A program made the position numbers and the translations under genes. Source: Dyella acidisoli (GTDB lineage Bacteria > Pseudomonadota > Gammaproteobacteria > Xanthomonadales > Rhodanobacteraceae). Taken from it: DNA of 64,000 bases. A model generated the notes under the pieces. It was given only the letters and a program-made list of their open reading frames with translations, was not told the origin of the DNA and did no database searches. The DNA is taken from assembly GCF_030160295.1 (NCBI RefSeq), contig NZ_BSOB01000017.1:360575-424574 (forward strand), written 5' to 3'. Below are positions 24,519 to 31,446 of the stretch, one piece after another; the first letter of the stretch is position 1, and the number at the start of each line of letters is the position of its first letter.

Positions 24519-24623
24519 CAGGTGGAAGATCGCGCTAGTTAGGCCCGAAGGGCAGGGGAAATGAAGCAGTGTCCTGACGAGCCTGGGCTGGCCCGGCTAA
24601 ACTGCCGCCTTTGATCTTTACTG

Positions 24624-25529
24624 ATGCAGCCCATGACGCAGCCTTTTGTCGTGCAATTCAACCCCGTCGCCGTGCATCTGGGGCCGATCCAGGTCCACTG
24701 GTACGGTCTGATGTATCTGCTTGGCTTCCTTGGGGCCTGGCTGCTGGGCGAATACCGGCGCAAGCGTGGACGCCTGCCGGTAAGCCGCGATGCGCTGGGC
24801 GATCTGATGTTCTACGCGATGATGGGCATCATCCTGGGTGGGCGCATCTGGTACATGCTGTTTTATTACGCGGGCGGCATCAAATGGATATGGACCGAAC
24901 CGCTGGCGCTGTTCCGCGTATGGGATGGCGGCATGAGTTTCCATGGTGGTCTGGTCGGCGTGCTGGCGGCGGGCTTGTGGTGGTCGCGTCGGCACAAGCT
25001 GCATTTCTTCGACACGGTGGACTTTGTTGCGCCGTTGGTGCCGCTGGGACTTGGGCTCGGTCGCCTGGGCAATTTCATCAATGGCGAGCTATGGGGCAAG
25101 CCGGGCAGCGTGTCGTGGGCAATGATTTTTCCCGGTGCACGCGATGAAGATGCTGCGCTGGCGGCGAACGATCCGCATCTCGCGCAGATCATGCAACAGT
25201 TCGGCGGCGTGCCGCGTCATCCCTCGCAGCTGTATGAGCTGGCACTGGAAGGCGTCGTGATGCTTAGCGTGTTGTGGTTGGTGTCGATGAAGCCGAGGCC
25301 GCGTTATCTCATCTCCGGCTTGTTCGCGCTGATGTACGGTTGCTTCCGCTTCGCGGTGGAATTCGTTCGTGTGCCGGATGTGCAGCTCGGCTATCTGGCG
25401 TGGGGCTGGCTCACGATGGGGCAGATCCAGTCGCTGCCGTTGATCGTGATCGGCATAGCCTTGCTTTGGCTTTCGCGCAAGGCACCCACTTTGCCGTTGG
25501 CTCAGGCAGAGCCGGCGAAGACGGCGTAA
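24624..25529 (+). CDS. lgt: phosphatidylglycerol-prolipoprotein diacylglyceryl transferase
   Basis: A polytopic inner-membrane enzyme of 301 residues that transfers diacylglycerol from phosphatidylglycerol to the lipobox cysteine of prolipoproteins. Family signatures are present: [22 protein letters not shown] with the essential histidine, the Lgt signature [15 protein letters not shown], and HPSQLYEL. About seven membrane helices are predicted. An alternative ATG lies at 24633. It is followed 9 bases later by thyA, as in many proteobacteria, so lgt-thyA is probably one transcript. Confidence 0.95.
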   Translation: MQPMTQPFVVQFNPVAVHLGPIQVHWYGLMYLLGFLGAWLLGEYRRKRGRLPVSRDALGDLMFYAMMGIILGGRIWYMLFYYAGGIKWIWTEPLALFRVWDGGMSFHGGLVGVLAAGLWWSRRHKLHFFDTVDFVAPLVPLGLGLGRLGNFINGELWGKPGSVSWAMIFPGARDEDAALAANDPHLAQIMQQFGGVPRHPSQLYELALEGVVMLSVLWLVSMKPRPRYLISGLFALMYGCFRFAVEFVRVPDVQLGYLAWGWLTMGQIQSLPLIVIGIALLWLSRKAPTLPLAQAEPAKTA

Positions 25530-25538
25530 GATTTCGCC

Positions 25539-26333
25539 ATGCACGCTTATCTCGACCTGCTTCGTCATGTGCTGGAACATGGCGCGGAAAAAAACGATCG
25601 CACCGGCACCGGCACGCGCAGCGTGTTCGGCCCGCAGTTGCGCTTTGACCTCAACGAAGGCTTCCCGCTGGTCACCACCAAGAAGCTGCATTTGAAATCG
25701 ATCGTGCATGAGCTGATCTGGTTTCTGCAGGGTGATACCAACATCGCGTATCTGAAGGAACATGGCGTCAGCATCTGGGACGAGTGGGCCGACGAACACG
25801 GCGATCTCGGTCCGGTCTATGGCAAGCAATGGCGCGCCTGGCCGACCGCTGACGGACATGTGGTGGATCAGATCCGCTGGGTGGTCGAGGAGATCAAGCG
25901 CAATCCCGATTCGCGTCGTCTGATCGTGAGCGCGTGGAACGTGGGCGAGCTGCCGAAGATGGCGCTGATGCCGTGTCACGCGTTGTTCCAGTTCTACGTT
26001 GCGAATGGCAAATTGAGCTGTCAGCTCTATCAGCGTTCCGGCGATATTTTTCTCGGCGTGCCGTTCAACATCGCCAGCTATGCGTTGCTCACGCATATGA
26101 TTGCGCAGGTGTGCGGATTAGGCGTGGGTGATTTCGTGCACACGCTGGGCGATGCGCATCTGTACAGCAATCATCTGGAACAGGCGCGTTTGCAACTGAC
26201 GCGCGAGCCGCGCGCACTGCCGCGGCTGAAGCTTAATCCGCATGTCACGTCGATCTTCGACTTCCGCTTCGAGGATGTGACGATCGAGGATTACCACCCG
26301 CATCCGGCGATCAAGGCGCCGGTGGCGGTATAA
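25539..26333 (+). CDS. thyA: thymidylate synthase
   Basis: A 264-residue enzyme, the length typical for ThyA. It methylates dUMP to dTMP with 5,10-methylenetetrahydrofolate, producing dihydrofolate. The nucleophile is C146 in [13 protein letters not shown], the arginines RRLIVSAWN bind phosphate, and [18 protein letters not shown] is the conserved dUMP-binding stretch. The dihydrofolate reductase gene that regenerates its cofactor lies 150 bases downstream. Confidence 0.97.
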   Translation: MHAYLDLLRHVLEHGAEKNDRTGTGTRSVFGPQLRFDLNEGFPLVTTKKLHLKSIVHELIWFLQGDTNIAYLKEHGVSIWDEWADEHGDLGPVYGKQWRAWPTADGHVVDQIRWVVEEIKRNPDSRRLIVSAWNVGELPKMALMPCHALFQFYVANGKLSCQLYQRSGDIFLGVPFNIASYALLTHMIAQVCGLGVGDFVHTLGDAHLYSNHLEQARLQLTREPRALPRLKLNPHVTSIFDFRFEDVTIEDYHPHPAIKAPVAV

Positions 26334-26340
26334 GACGCAG

Positions 26341-26400
26341 GCCGGGATGCCAATCCCGGCGTCAAGAGGCTGCGAAAAGCTGGGATTGGCATCCCAGCCC
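26341..26400. repeat. family C inverted repeat (GGGATTGGCATCCC type)
   Basis: GCCGGGATGCCAATCCCGGC and GCTGGGATTGGCATCCCAGC are inverted copies around a short spacer, placed between thyA and folA. The same GGGATTGGCATCCCAGCC core recurs at 63895-63918. Confidence 0.7.
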
Positions 26401-26482
26401 GCTCGCTTCAAACGCTATAATGAGCGGTCGGCTGGGCCAGACCCAGCCTTTGTGACAGTCACCGCCGCCTTTTGGAGCCTCC

Positions 26483-26971
26483 ATGGCCATTTCGCTGATC
26501 GCCGCCCTCGACGAGAACTTTGCAATCGGTCGTAAGGGCCAGCTTCCCTGGCATCTGCCGGACGATCTGAAGTGGTTCAAACAGTTGACCGTCGGCAAGT
26601 TCGTGCTGATGGGTTACAACACCGCGGTTTCGATTGGCCGAGCCCTGCCGGAGCGAGAGAACCTGGTGATATCGCATCGCCACGAGGCGCCGTTCCCCGG
26701 CCAGATCACGGTGCGCTCCATCGAAGAAGCACAGGCGCGTGCCGATGGCACCGGCCTGATGGTGATCGGCGGCGGCAGGGTGTTTCATGACGCGCTGCCG
26801 ATGGCGCAGCGCCTTTATCTCACCTGGGTGAGTGCGGCGGTGGATGGGGCGGATGCGTTCTTCCCTGGCATCCACTTCAGCGACTGGACCGAGGTCAAGC
26901 GCACGCATCACAAGAAGGATGCGCAGCACAGCTACGACTTCGACATGGTTGAGTACATCCGCAATAGCTGA
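26483..26971 (+). CDS. folA: dihydrofolate reductase
   Basis: A 162-residue DHFR that reduces dihydrofolate with NADPH. Conserved features are ISLIAALDENFAIGRKGQLPWHLPDDLKWF (split: adenine/folate site with the catalytic D in LPDDLKWFK), VLMGYNTAVSIGRALPER, and the cofactor loop VIGGGRVFHDAL. The usual MGRKT motif reads MGYNT here, a moderate deviation. It follows thyA and precedes the MutT-ThiE gene by 4 bases. Confidence 0.93.
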   Translation: MAISLIAALDENFAIGRKGQLPWHLPDDLKWFKQLTVGKFVLMGYNTAVSIGRALPERENLVISHRHEAPFPGQITVRSIEEAQARADGTGLMVIGGGRVFHDALPMAQRLYLTWVSAAVDGADAFFPGIHFSDWTEVKRTHHKKDAQHSYDFDMVEYIRNS

Positions 26972-26975
26972 TCGC

Positions 26976-27938
26976 GTGAACGACGTCGCCGGCGCAATGC
27001 TGCATGTGATGGCCGGTGTGCTGCGCGATGCGCAGGGCAGGGTGCTGCTGGCGCAGCGTCCGCCCGGCAAGCATCTGGAAGGCATGTGGGAATTCCCAGG
27101 CGGCAAGCTGGAGCTTGGCGAATCGCCGCAGCACGCGTTGATGCGCGAACTGCTCGAAGAGCTGGACGTACAGATCCAGCCGCAAGACGGCACACCATTG
27201 ATTCGCATACCGTGGCGCTATGGCGAGCGCGGCTTGTTGCTCGACGCGTGGGCATTTACGCGCTGGGAGGGTACGCCGCAGTCGCTGGAAGGGCAGGCCT
27301 TGCAATGGCTAATGCCCTGCGACGTCGACCTGGCGACGCTGGCGCCTGCCGATCGCCCCATCCTGCAAGCGCTACGCTTGCCAGCCCTCTACGCGATTAC
27401 GCCGGCCGATGTGTCGCCGGATCATGTCGATGCGTGGCATGCGCGCGTGGAGGCTGCGATCGAACGAGGCGTTCGGTTGATTCAGTTGCGTTTTCCATCA
27501 TGGTCGTTTGAACAGGTGCGCGCTCTGGCTGCTCGCCTGCAAGCAAGCGCAGTGCAACGTGGTGCCTGCCTGCTGCTCAATGGCGATATCGAAGGTGCGA
27601 GCAGGCTTGGCAAAGGCATTGGTGTGCACCTGAAAGCGGCGCAAGTGGAGGCGCTGACGGAGCGTCCCTTGCCTTGGTCGCAGGTGATCGGCGCGAGCTG
27701 CCACGAGGCCAGCCAGCTCATGAAAGCCGTGCCATTGGCCGACTTCGCCGCGCTTTCGCCGGTGGCTCCTACCGCCAGCCATCCCCACGCGCCCGCGTTA
27801 GGCTGGCAGCGATTTCACGCGCTGGCCGAGGCTGCCGCGCTACCGGTCTATGCACTTGGCGGTATGGCGCCCGCGCAAGTCGAGGAGGCGCGCAAGCATG
27901 GCGCCCAGGGTGTGGCGGGCATCGGTGCATTCTGGTGA
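26976..27938 (+). CDS. MutT-type Nudix hydrolase fused to a ThiE-like domain
   Basis: A two-domain protein of about 320 residues. Residues 5-130 carry the Nudix box (GGKLELGESPQHALMRELLEEL), the metal-binding site of 8-oxo-dGTP diphosphatases that clean the nucleotide pool. The C-terminal ~190 residues have a thiamine-phosphate-synthase-like TIM barrel (LYAITP... VRLIQLRFPSW... GASCHEASQL... VYALGGMAP). This fusion is widespread in gamma- and betaproteobacteria as a longer MutT. The ThiE part lacks several substrate residues of real ThiE, so its role is unclear. The GTG at 26976 lies 4 bases after folA; an ATG at 26997 is the alternative. Confidence 0.87.
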   Translation: MNDVAGAMLHVMAGVLRDAQGRVLLAQRPPGKHLEGMWEFPGGKLELGESPQHALMRELLEELDVQIQPQDGTPLIRIPWRYGERGLLLDAWAFTRWEGTPQSLEGQALQWLMPCDVDLATLAPADRPILQALRLPALYAITPADVSPDHVDAWHARVEAAIERGVRLIQLRFPSWSFEQVRALAARLQASAVQRGACLLLNGDIEGASRLGKGIGVHLKAAQVEALTERPLPWSQVIGASCHEASQLMKAVPLADFAALSPVAPTASHPHAPALGWQRFHALAEAAALPVYALGGMAPAQVEEARKHGAQGVAGIGAFW

Positions 27939-27978
27939 ATGGCTTGCCCGGCAGCGCGTGCAGCAGTAGCGTGCGTCC

Positions 27979-28257
27979 ATGCGTATCGTCTATCGCGCCC
28001 AGAATCTGATCGATGCCCATCTGGTGAAGGATGCGCTGGAGAGTGCGGACGTGCCCGCCTTCATCTCCGGCGAATACCTTACCGGCGGCGTCGGGCAGTT
28101 GCCTGCGCTGGACTACGTGGCGGTGTTGGTGTCGGAATCCAGCGTAGATGCGGCCGAACCCATTGTGCGCGAGATCGATCATGCATTGGCTGAGGCCAGG
28201 TCGGCCATCCACGATTTCGATGATGATCCCGATAGCGTGGTGCCGTTGCCGGTTTGA
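27979..28257 (+). CDS. DUF2007 family small protein
   Basis: A 92-residue protein with the DUF2007 pattern: RIVYRAQNLIDAHLVKDALESADVPAFISGEYL at the N-terminus, with GGVGQLPALDYVAVLV following. The family is called a putative signal-transducing protein and folds like a small PII/ACT-type domain, but no function is established. It is probably cotranscribed with folA and the MutT-ThiE gene. Confidence 0.8.
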   Translation: MRIVYRAQNLIDAHLVKDALESADVPAFISGEYLTGGVGQLPALDYVAVLVSESSVDAAEPIVREIDHALAEARSAIHDFDDDPDSVVPLPV

Positions 28258-28293
28258 TGGCCGGCAGACTTGTCATGAAGCACCCTTAGTGCG

Positions 28294-28430
28294 TCCCTCT
28301 CCGTTTGGGAGAGGGTGCCGAGAAGCGGGTGAGGTTTCCAGCGAAGCGCCATGTTGATGAATCGCACGAGCGTTCGCCATCGCGCGCTGATCGCACCCTC
28401 ACCCCAACCCCTCTCCCGAAGGGAGAGGGG
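28294..28430. repeat. family B inverted repeat (long spacer)
   Basis: TCCCTCTCCGTTTGGGAGAGGG at the left end and CCCTCTCC-type arms with CACCCTCACCCCAACCCC at the right end flank a spacer. The spacer end CGCGCGCTGATCG is shared with the copy at 56461-56585, so this is a conserved element and not just two hairpins. Confidence 0.8.
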
Positions 28431-28477
28431 CACGCTATGCAGGTATGCTATCGAGCGCATCACCACTGGAGCCCTGC

Positions 28478-28996
28478 ATGACCGAGTTTGCAAGTCTGAT
28501 TCGTGCCGTACCGGATTTTCCGAAGCCGGGCGTCACGTTCCGGGACATCACGCCGTTGCTGGCCGATGGCCCCGCCTTCGCGCGATGCATCGACGCGCTG
28601 GTCGAACCTTGGTTGGGTAGTGGCGTACAGGCCGTATGCGGCGTCGAATCGCGCGGTTTCATTTTTGCTGCGGCGATGGCGCAGAAATTGGGTGCGGGCT
28701 TCGTGCCACTGCGCAAACCCGGCAAACTTCCACCTCCGGTGATGCATGCGGACTACCAACTCGAATATGGCACTGATCGCCTTGAGGCGCGTGTCGGTAC
28801 GGTGCGCCAGGGCGAACGGGTAGTACTGGTGGACGATGTGCTCGCCACCGGTGGGACGATTGGCGCGGCGCGTAATTTGTTGGGGCAGCTTGGTGCTGAA
28901 CTGCTGGGTGCTTCGGTGGTGATTGAGTTGCTGGCTTTGCAGGGGCGGGCGCTTTGGCCCCGTGAAATCCCATTGCATTCGGTGCTGCATTATTGA
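28478..28996 (+). CDS. apt: adenine phosphoribosyltransferase
   Basis: A 172-residue purine salvage enzyme that makes AMP from adenine and PRPP. Visible motifs are PDFPKPGVTFRDITPLL at the N-terminus, GVESRGFIFAAAMA, the flexible-loop region FVPLRKPGKLP, and the PRPP-binding motif VVLVDDVLATGGT. The ATG at 28478 begins the conserved sequence; the in-frame region upstream (from 28445) overlaps the end of a repeat. Confidence 0.95.
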   Translation: MTEFASLIRAVPDFPKPGVTFRDITPLLADGPAFARCIDALVEPWLGSGVQAVCGVESRGFIFAAAMAQKLGAGFVPLRKPGKLPPPVMHADYQLEYGTDRLEARVGTVRQGERVVLVDDVLATGGTIGAARNLLGQLGAELLGASVVIELLALQGRALWPREIPLHSVLHY

Positions 28997-29004
28997 GGGA
29001 CGCC

Positions 29005-29079
29005 GTAGGGTGGGGTGTAAATTCCAACGCTGCCATGTATGCGTGGATGGCAATGTTGGGGTTTGCACCCCAACCTACG
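29005..29079. repeat. family C inverted repeat (GTAGGTTGGGG type)
   Basis: GTAGGGTGGGGTGTAAATTCC and GGGGTTTGCACCCCAACCTAC form the ends. The internal GGATGGCAATGTTGGGG is shared almost exactly with the copy at 48020-48095. Confidence 0.75.
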
Positions 29080-29212
29080 TGTTCAGTCGAAGTCTTCGGC
29101 GAGCGTCTTGCGCTGCGTGTCCGATAACATAACTTTTTCGCGCATCTCTGGATGCGTTGAGGCAAGCATCACAGCAGCCCCTGGCTTTCCAATCCTCGAT
29201 CATTCCATCACT

Positions 29213-29689
29213 CTACTCGAAGCGCAAAAAATGCACCGCCGCCGTTTTGTCCTCGGTGCTGCGATCCATATCTTCGTCTGCAATCGCCGTAACGGATGGA
29301 TGTCCGCTTACTGTCAGCGTGATCCTATGCTCGATACCAACCAATCGTGCAAGCTCGCGCTTGCGCTGTTCCACATCGGGATATTCCACGAACAGCGTCG
29401 CCTTTAAATTCTTCCCATCGGGGATGAGCGGGTTATACGCATCCAGTTCCTCATGGATACCATTTGCCTCGAAGATCTGCTCGATGCGCAGCATCTCCTG
29501 GATCTGATACTGGATCGTGAGGCGGTCTTCGAACGTCAGTGTGAGATGTGCACCTAATTGCGCGCAGCGTTTTTTCTTGTGCGCCATCACACGCGCGCGA
29601 AAATCGTTGCGTTGCGCGGCGTAGGCTTCGAGCGAAAGAAGATCGCGGCGCTGCAGTTTGTTTATGTGTGTCGAAAGTTGTGAGTTCAT
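29213..29689 (-). CDS. DUF3501 family protein
   Basis: A 158-residue protein matching DUF3501 (KLQRRDLLSLEAYAAQRNDFRARVMAHKKKR, with QYQIQEMLRIEQIF following). Members are consistently encoded with rubrerythrin and an anaerobic-glycerol-phosphate-dehydrogenase-C-like Fe-S protein, as here. Function is unknown; a role in peroxide handling or electron transfer is inferred only from linkage. Its ATG at 29689 lies 2 bases after the stop of the Fe-S pseudogene. Members I recall are nearer 190-200 residues, so this one may be shortened, and its C-terminus ends at HFLRFE. Confidence 0.8.
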   Translation of the reverse strand: MNSQLSTHINKLQRRDLLSLEAYAAQRNDFRARVMAHKKKRCAQLGAHLTLTFEDRLTIQYQIQEMLRIEQIFEANGIHEELDAYNPLIPDGKNLKATLFVEYPDVEQRKRELARLVGIEHRITLTVSGHPSVTAIADEDMDRSTEDKTAAVHFLRFE

Positions 29690-29691
29690 GA

Positions 29692-30739
29692 TCAGATTCC
29701 GTAGGCCTTGCGCAAGAGACTCAATGGATGCTCCGCTGCTGGTTTGTCGTTCAGACCATGCGCAATGTGGCCGCCGGCCATCGGGCAGCCGCTGGTGAAA
29801 TGCGCGGCTTCGGCTTGTGCGACGCGGTTTTCCACCGGCTTGGCGAGCTTGCGTGACAACGCGTAGGTCTTGTGTTTCACGCCATAGGTGCCGTCGTGAC
29901 CGGAACAGCGTTCGATGGCGGTGATTTCCGTGTTCGGTACGAGTTGAAGAATCTCGCCGGTTTTCGGTCCGATCTTCTGCACGCGCTGATGGCAGGGCAC
30001 CTGCCATGCAATCTTGCCGAGCGATTGCTTGAAGTCGGTGACGAGCAAGCCGGCCTTGTGTCGTTCTGCCAAATATTCGAAAGGATCGAAGAAGCGGTCA
30101 CGCACCAGTGCTACATCACTGTCGTCTGGAGACATCAGCGGCAGTTCCTGCTTGAACATCAGTACGCACGACGGCACGGCCGCGGTGAAATCCCAGCCTT
30201 CGCGCGCCATCTTTGTGAGTACCGGATCCAAGTTTTTTCCAGCAGCTTGCGTGCGGTGGGATTTTTGTTCGCCGCGTTGATGGTTTGCACTGCAACCGGA
30301 ATCGAGGCAAGTTTGCCGACGGCGCGTGTATTGGAAAGAATTCTCGCGGACAGCGGTGCGCCGTGCTCGCGAAATTCCACCGCCTTGGCGCGCAGCATCA
30401 GGTGCGGAAAATCCACATTCCACGGATGCGGCGGCACATAGGGGCATTTGGTGAGATAGCACAGGTCGCAGAGATAGCACTGCTCTGTGACCTTTGCGTA
30501 ATCACTTTTCGCGACGCCATCGATTTCCATCGATTCGGATGCGTCGATCAGATCGAACAACGTGGGGAGGCGTGGCAAAGGCTCAAACAGCGGCGGCAGC
30601 CGTGGCAGATGTTGAAGACACGCTCGAGTTCGGCATCGAGTGATGCGCGATCCCAGAATTCGGGATTCAACCAATCCAGCGGATGGCGAGTGGGTGCTTC
30701 GAGGCTGCCTTCTCGCGTGGTGCTGATGGGTTCTGCCAT
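29692..30739 (-). pseudogene. (Fe-S)-binding oxidoreductase (GlpC/heterodisulfide-reductase-like), frameshifted with internal deletion
   Basis: The gene reads through three frames. It starts at 30739 ([16 protein letters not shown]) and runs through a [4Fe-4S] motif, [12 protein letters not shown]. Near 30565-30572 one T is missing in the codons for CHA-F-PTLFDL. The frame then gives a second cluster motif, [15 protein letters not shown], and shifts again near 30231-30237 at a run of six A after RKLLEK. The third frame begins directly at [15 protein letters not shown] and continues to a stop at 29692. Homologues I recall have about 80-100 residues between these points, including the CCG-type motif CCGMPKLELG, which I cannot find here. 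The final part keeps VPSCVLMFKQELPLM, PCHQRVQ and ERCSGHDGT. The product is therefore probably non-functional, though its flanking operon partners are intact. Confidence 0.82.
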
Positions 30740-30763
30740 GCGTTCCGCCTCCGGTGTGCTTGC

Positions 30764-30787
30764 TCCCCTCTCCCTTCGGGAGAGGGG
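30764..30787. repeat. single family B hairpin
   Basis: CCCCTCTCCCTTCGGGAGAGGGG is a perfect palindromic hairpin between rubrerythrin and the Fe-S pseudogene, resembling one arm of the longer family B elements. Confidence 0.6.
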
Positions 30788-30811
30788 CTTTACGCGCGGT
30801 ATTCGCGCCGA

Positions 30812-31234
30812 TCAAGCAGCGAGTTCGTTCAACGCCTTCTGGAACCGGTTCGCATGCGAACGCTCCGCCTTCGCGAGCGTTTCGAACCAGTCGGCTACTT
30901 CGTCGAAGCCTTCATCGCGCGCGGTTTTGGCCATGCCCGGATACATGTCCGTGTATTCGTGGGTTTCACCCGCGATGGCGCTTTGCAGGTTTTCCTTGAT
31001 GGGACCGAACGGCTTGCCGGTGGCCGGATCGCCACACTGTTCCATGTATTCCAAGTGACCGTGCGCGTGGCCGGTTTCACCTTCGGCAGTGGAACGGAAC
31101 ACGGCGGATACATCGTTGTAGCCTTCCACATCGGCTTTCGATGCGAAGTACAGATACCGGCGGTTGGCCATGGATTCGCCGGCAAACGCGTCTTTCAAAT
31201 TCTGCTCCGTCTTGGAGCCTTTCAGCTTGCTCAT
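30812..31234 (-). CDS. rubrerythrin-type diiron protein without rubredoxin domain
   Basis: A 140-residue ferritin-like four-helix diiron protein. The metal ligands are spread over [38 protein letters not shown] and [12 protein letters not shown]. The C-terminal rubredoxin CxxC domain of classical rubrerythrin is absent, so electrons must come from a partner. The downstream Fe-S protein, now broken, is the usual candidate. Such proteins reduce hydrogen peroxide. The ATG at 31234 is chosen because the family's conserved [20 protein letters not shown] begins there; the frame is open to 31495 with no family sequence. Confidence 0.88.
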   Translation of the reverse strand: MSKLKGSKTEQNLKDAFAGESMANRRYLYFASKADVEGYNDVSAVFRSTAEGETGHAHGHLEYMEQCGDPATGKPFGPIKENLQSAIAGETHEYTDMYPGMAKTARDEGFDEVADWFETLAKAERSHANRFQKALNELAA

Positions 31235-31391
31235 GACATTACCTCGTGGCGTTGGGCTTGAGAGGGAAATGCAAGAGGGGGACCTATGGCTCGGCCCCGG
31301 AACGTAGTCCTCGCTAGGACGATTCTGAAATTGATAGTTTTTATGAAGATGATTGACTGAGTCTATGGCCAACACGTCCGAGCACAGGCAT

Positions 31392-31420
31392 AAAAAAACC
31401 GGACGGTGAAAACCGTCCGG
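31392..31420 (-). terminator. Rho-independent terminator of the M1 aminopeptidase gene
   Basis: Perfect 8-bp stem CCGGACGG/CCGTCCGG with the loop TGAAAA, followed on the minus strand by seven T residues. It sits 27 bases after the peptidase stop codon. Confidence 0.85.
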
Positions 31421-31446
31421 CTCTTCGTGCTGATGGTCGAGAACGC

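Larger units (their letters stand above)
24181..24623. other. promoter region of the TonB receptor operon plus a family B repeat
   Basis: There is no gene here. It holds the candidate operator at 24236-24262 and a family B inverted repeat at 24364-24518, between the divergent receptor and lgt genes. Confidence 0.5.

Noticed and set aside
28294..28430. Regular repeats suggesting a CRISPR array
   Set aside because: The repeats are inverted pairs, single copies per locus, with no regular direct repeats, unique spacers or cas genes.
30228..30240. Possible programmed -1 frameshift at a run of six A in the Fe-S protein gene
   Set aside because: The phase of the A-run does not match a tandem slippery heptamer, a second independent frameshift lies upstream near 30570, and the joined sequence seems to lack a conserved segment, so decay is the simpler reading.
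31330..31380. OxyR-like half-sites (ATAGTTTTTAT and a distant CTAT) upstream of rubrerythrin
   Set aside because: Only one half matches and the spacing between outer halves is 25 bases instead of the 29 expected, so I do not claim an OxyR site here.
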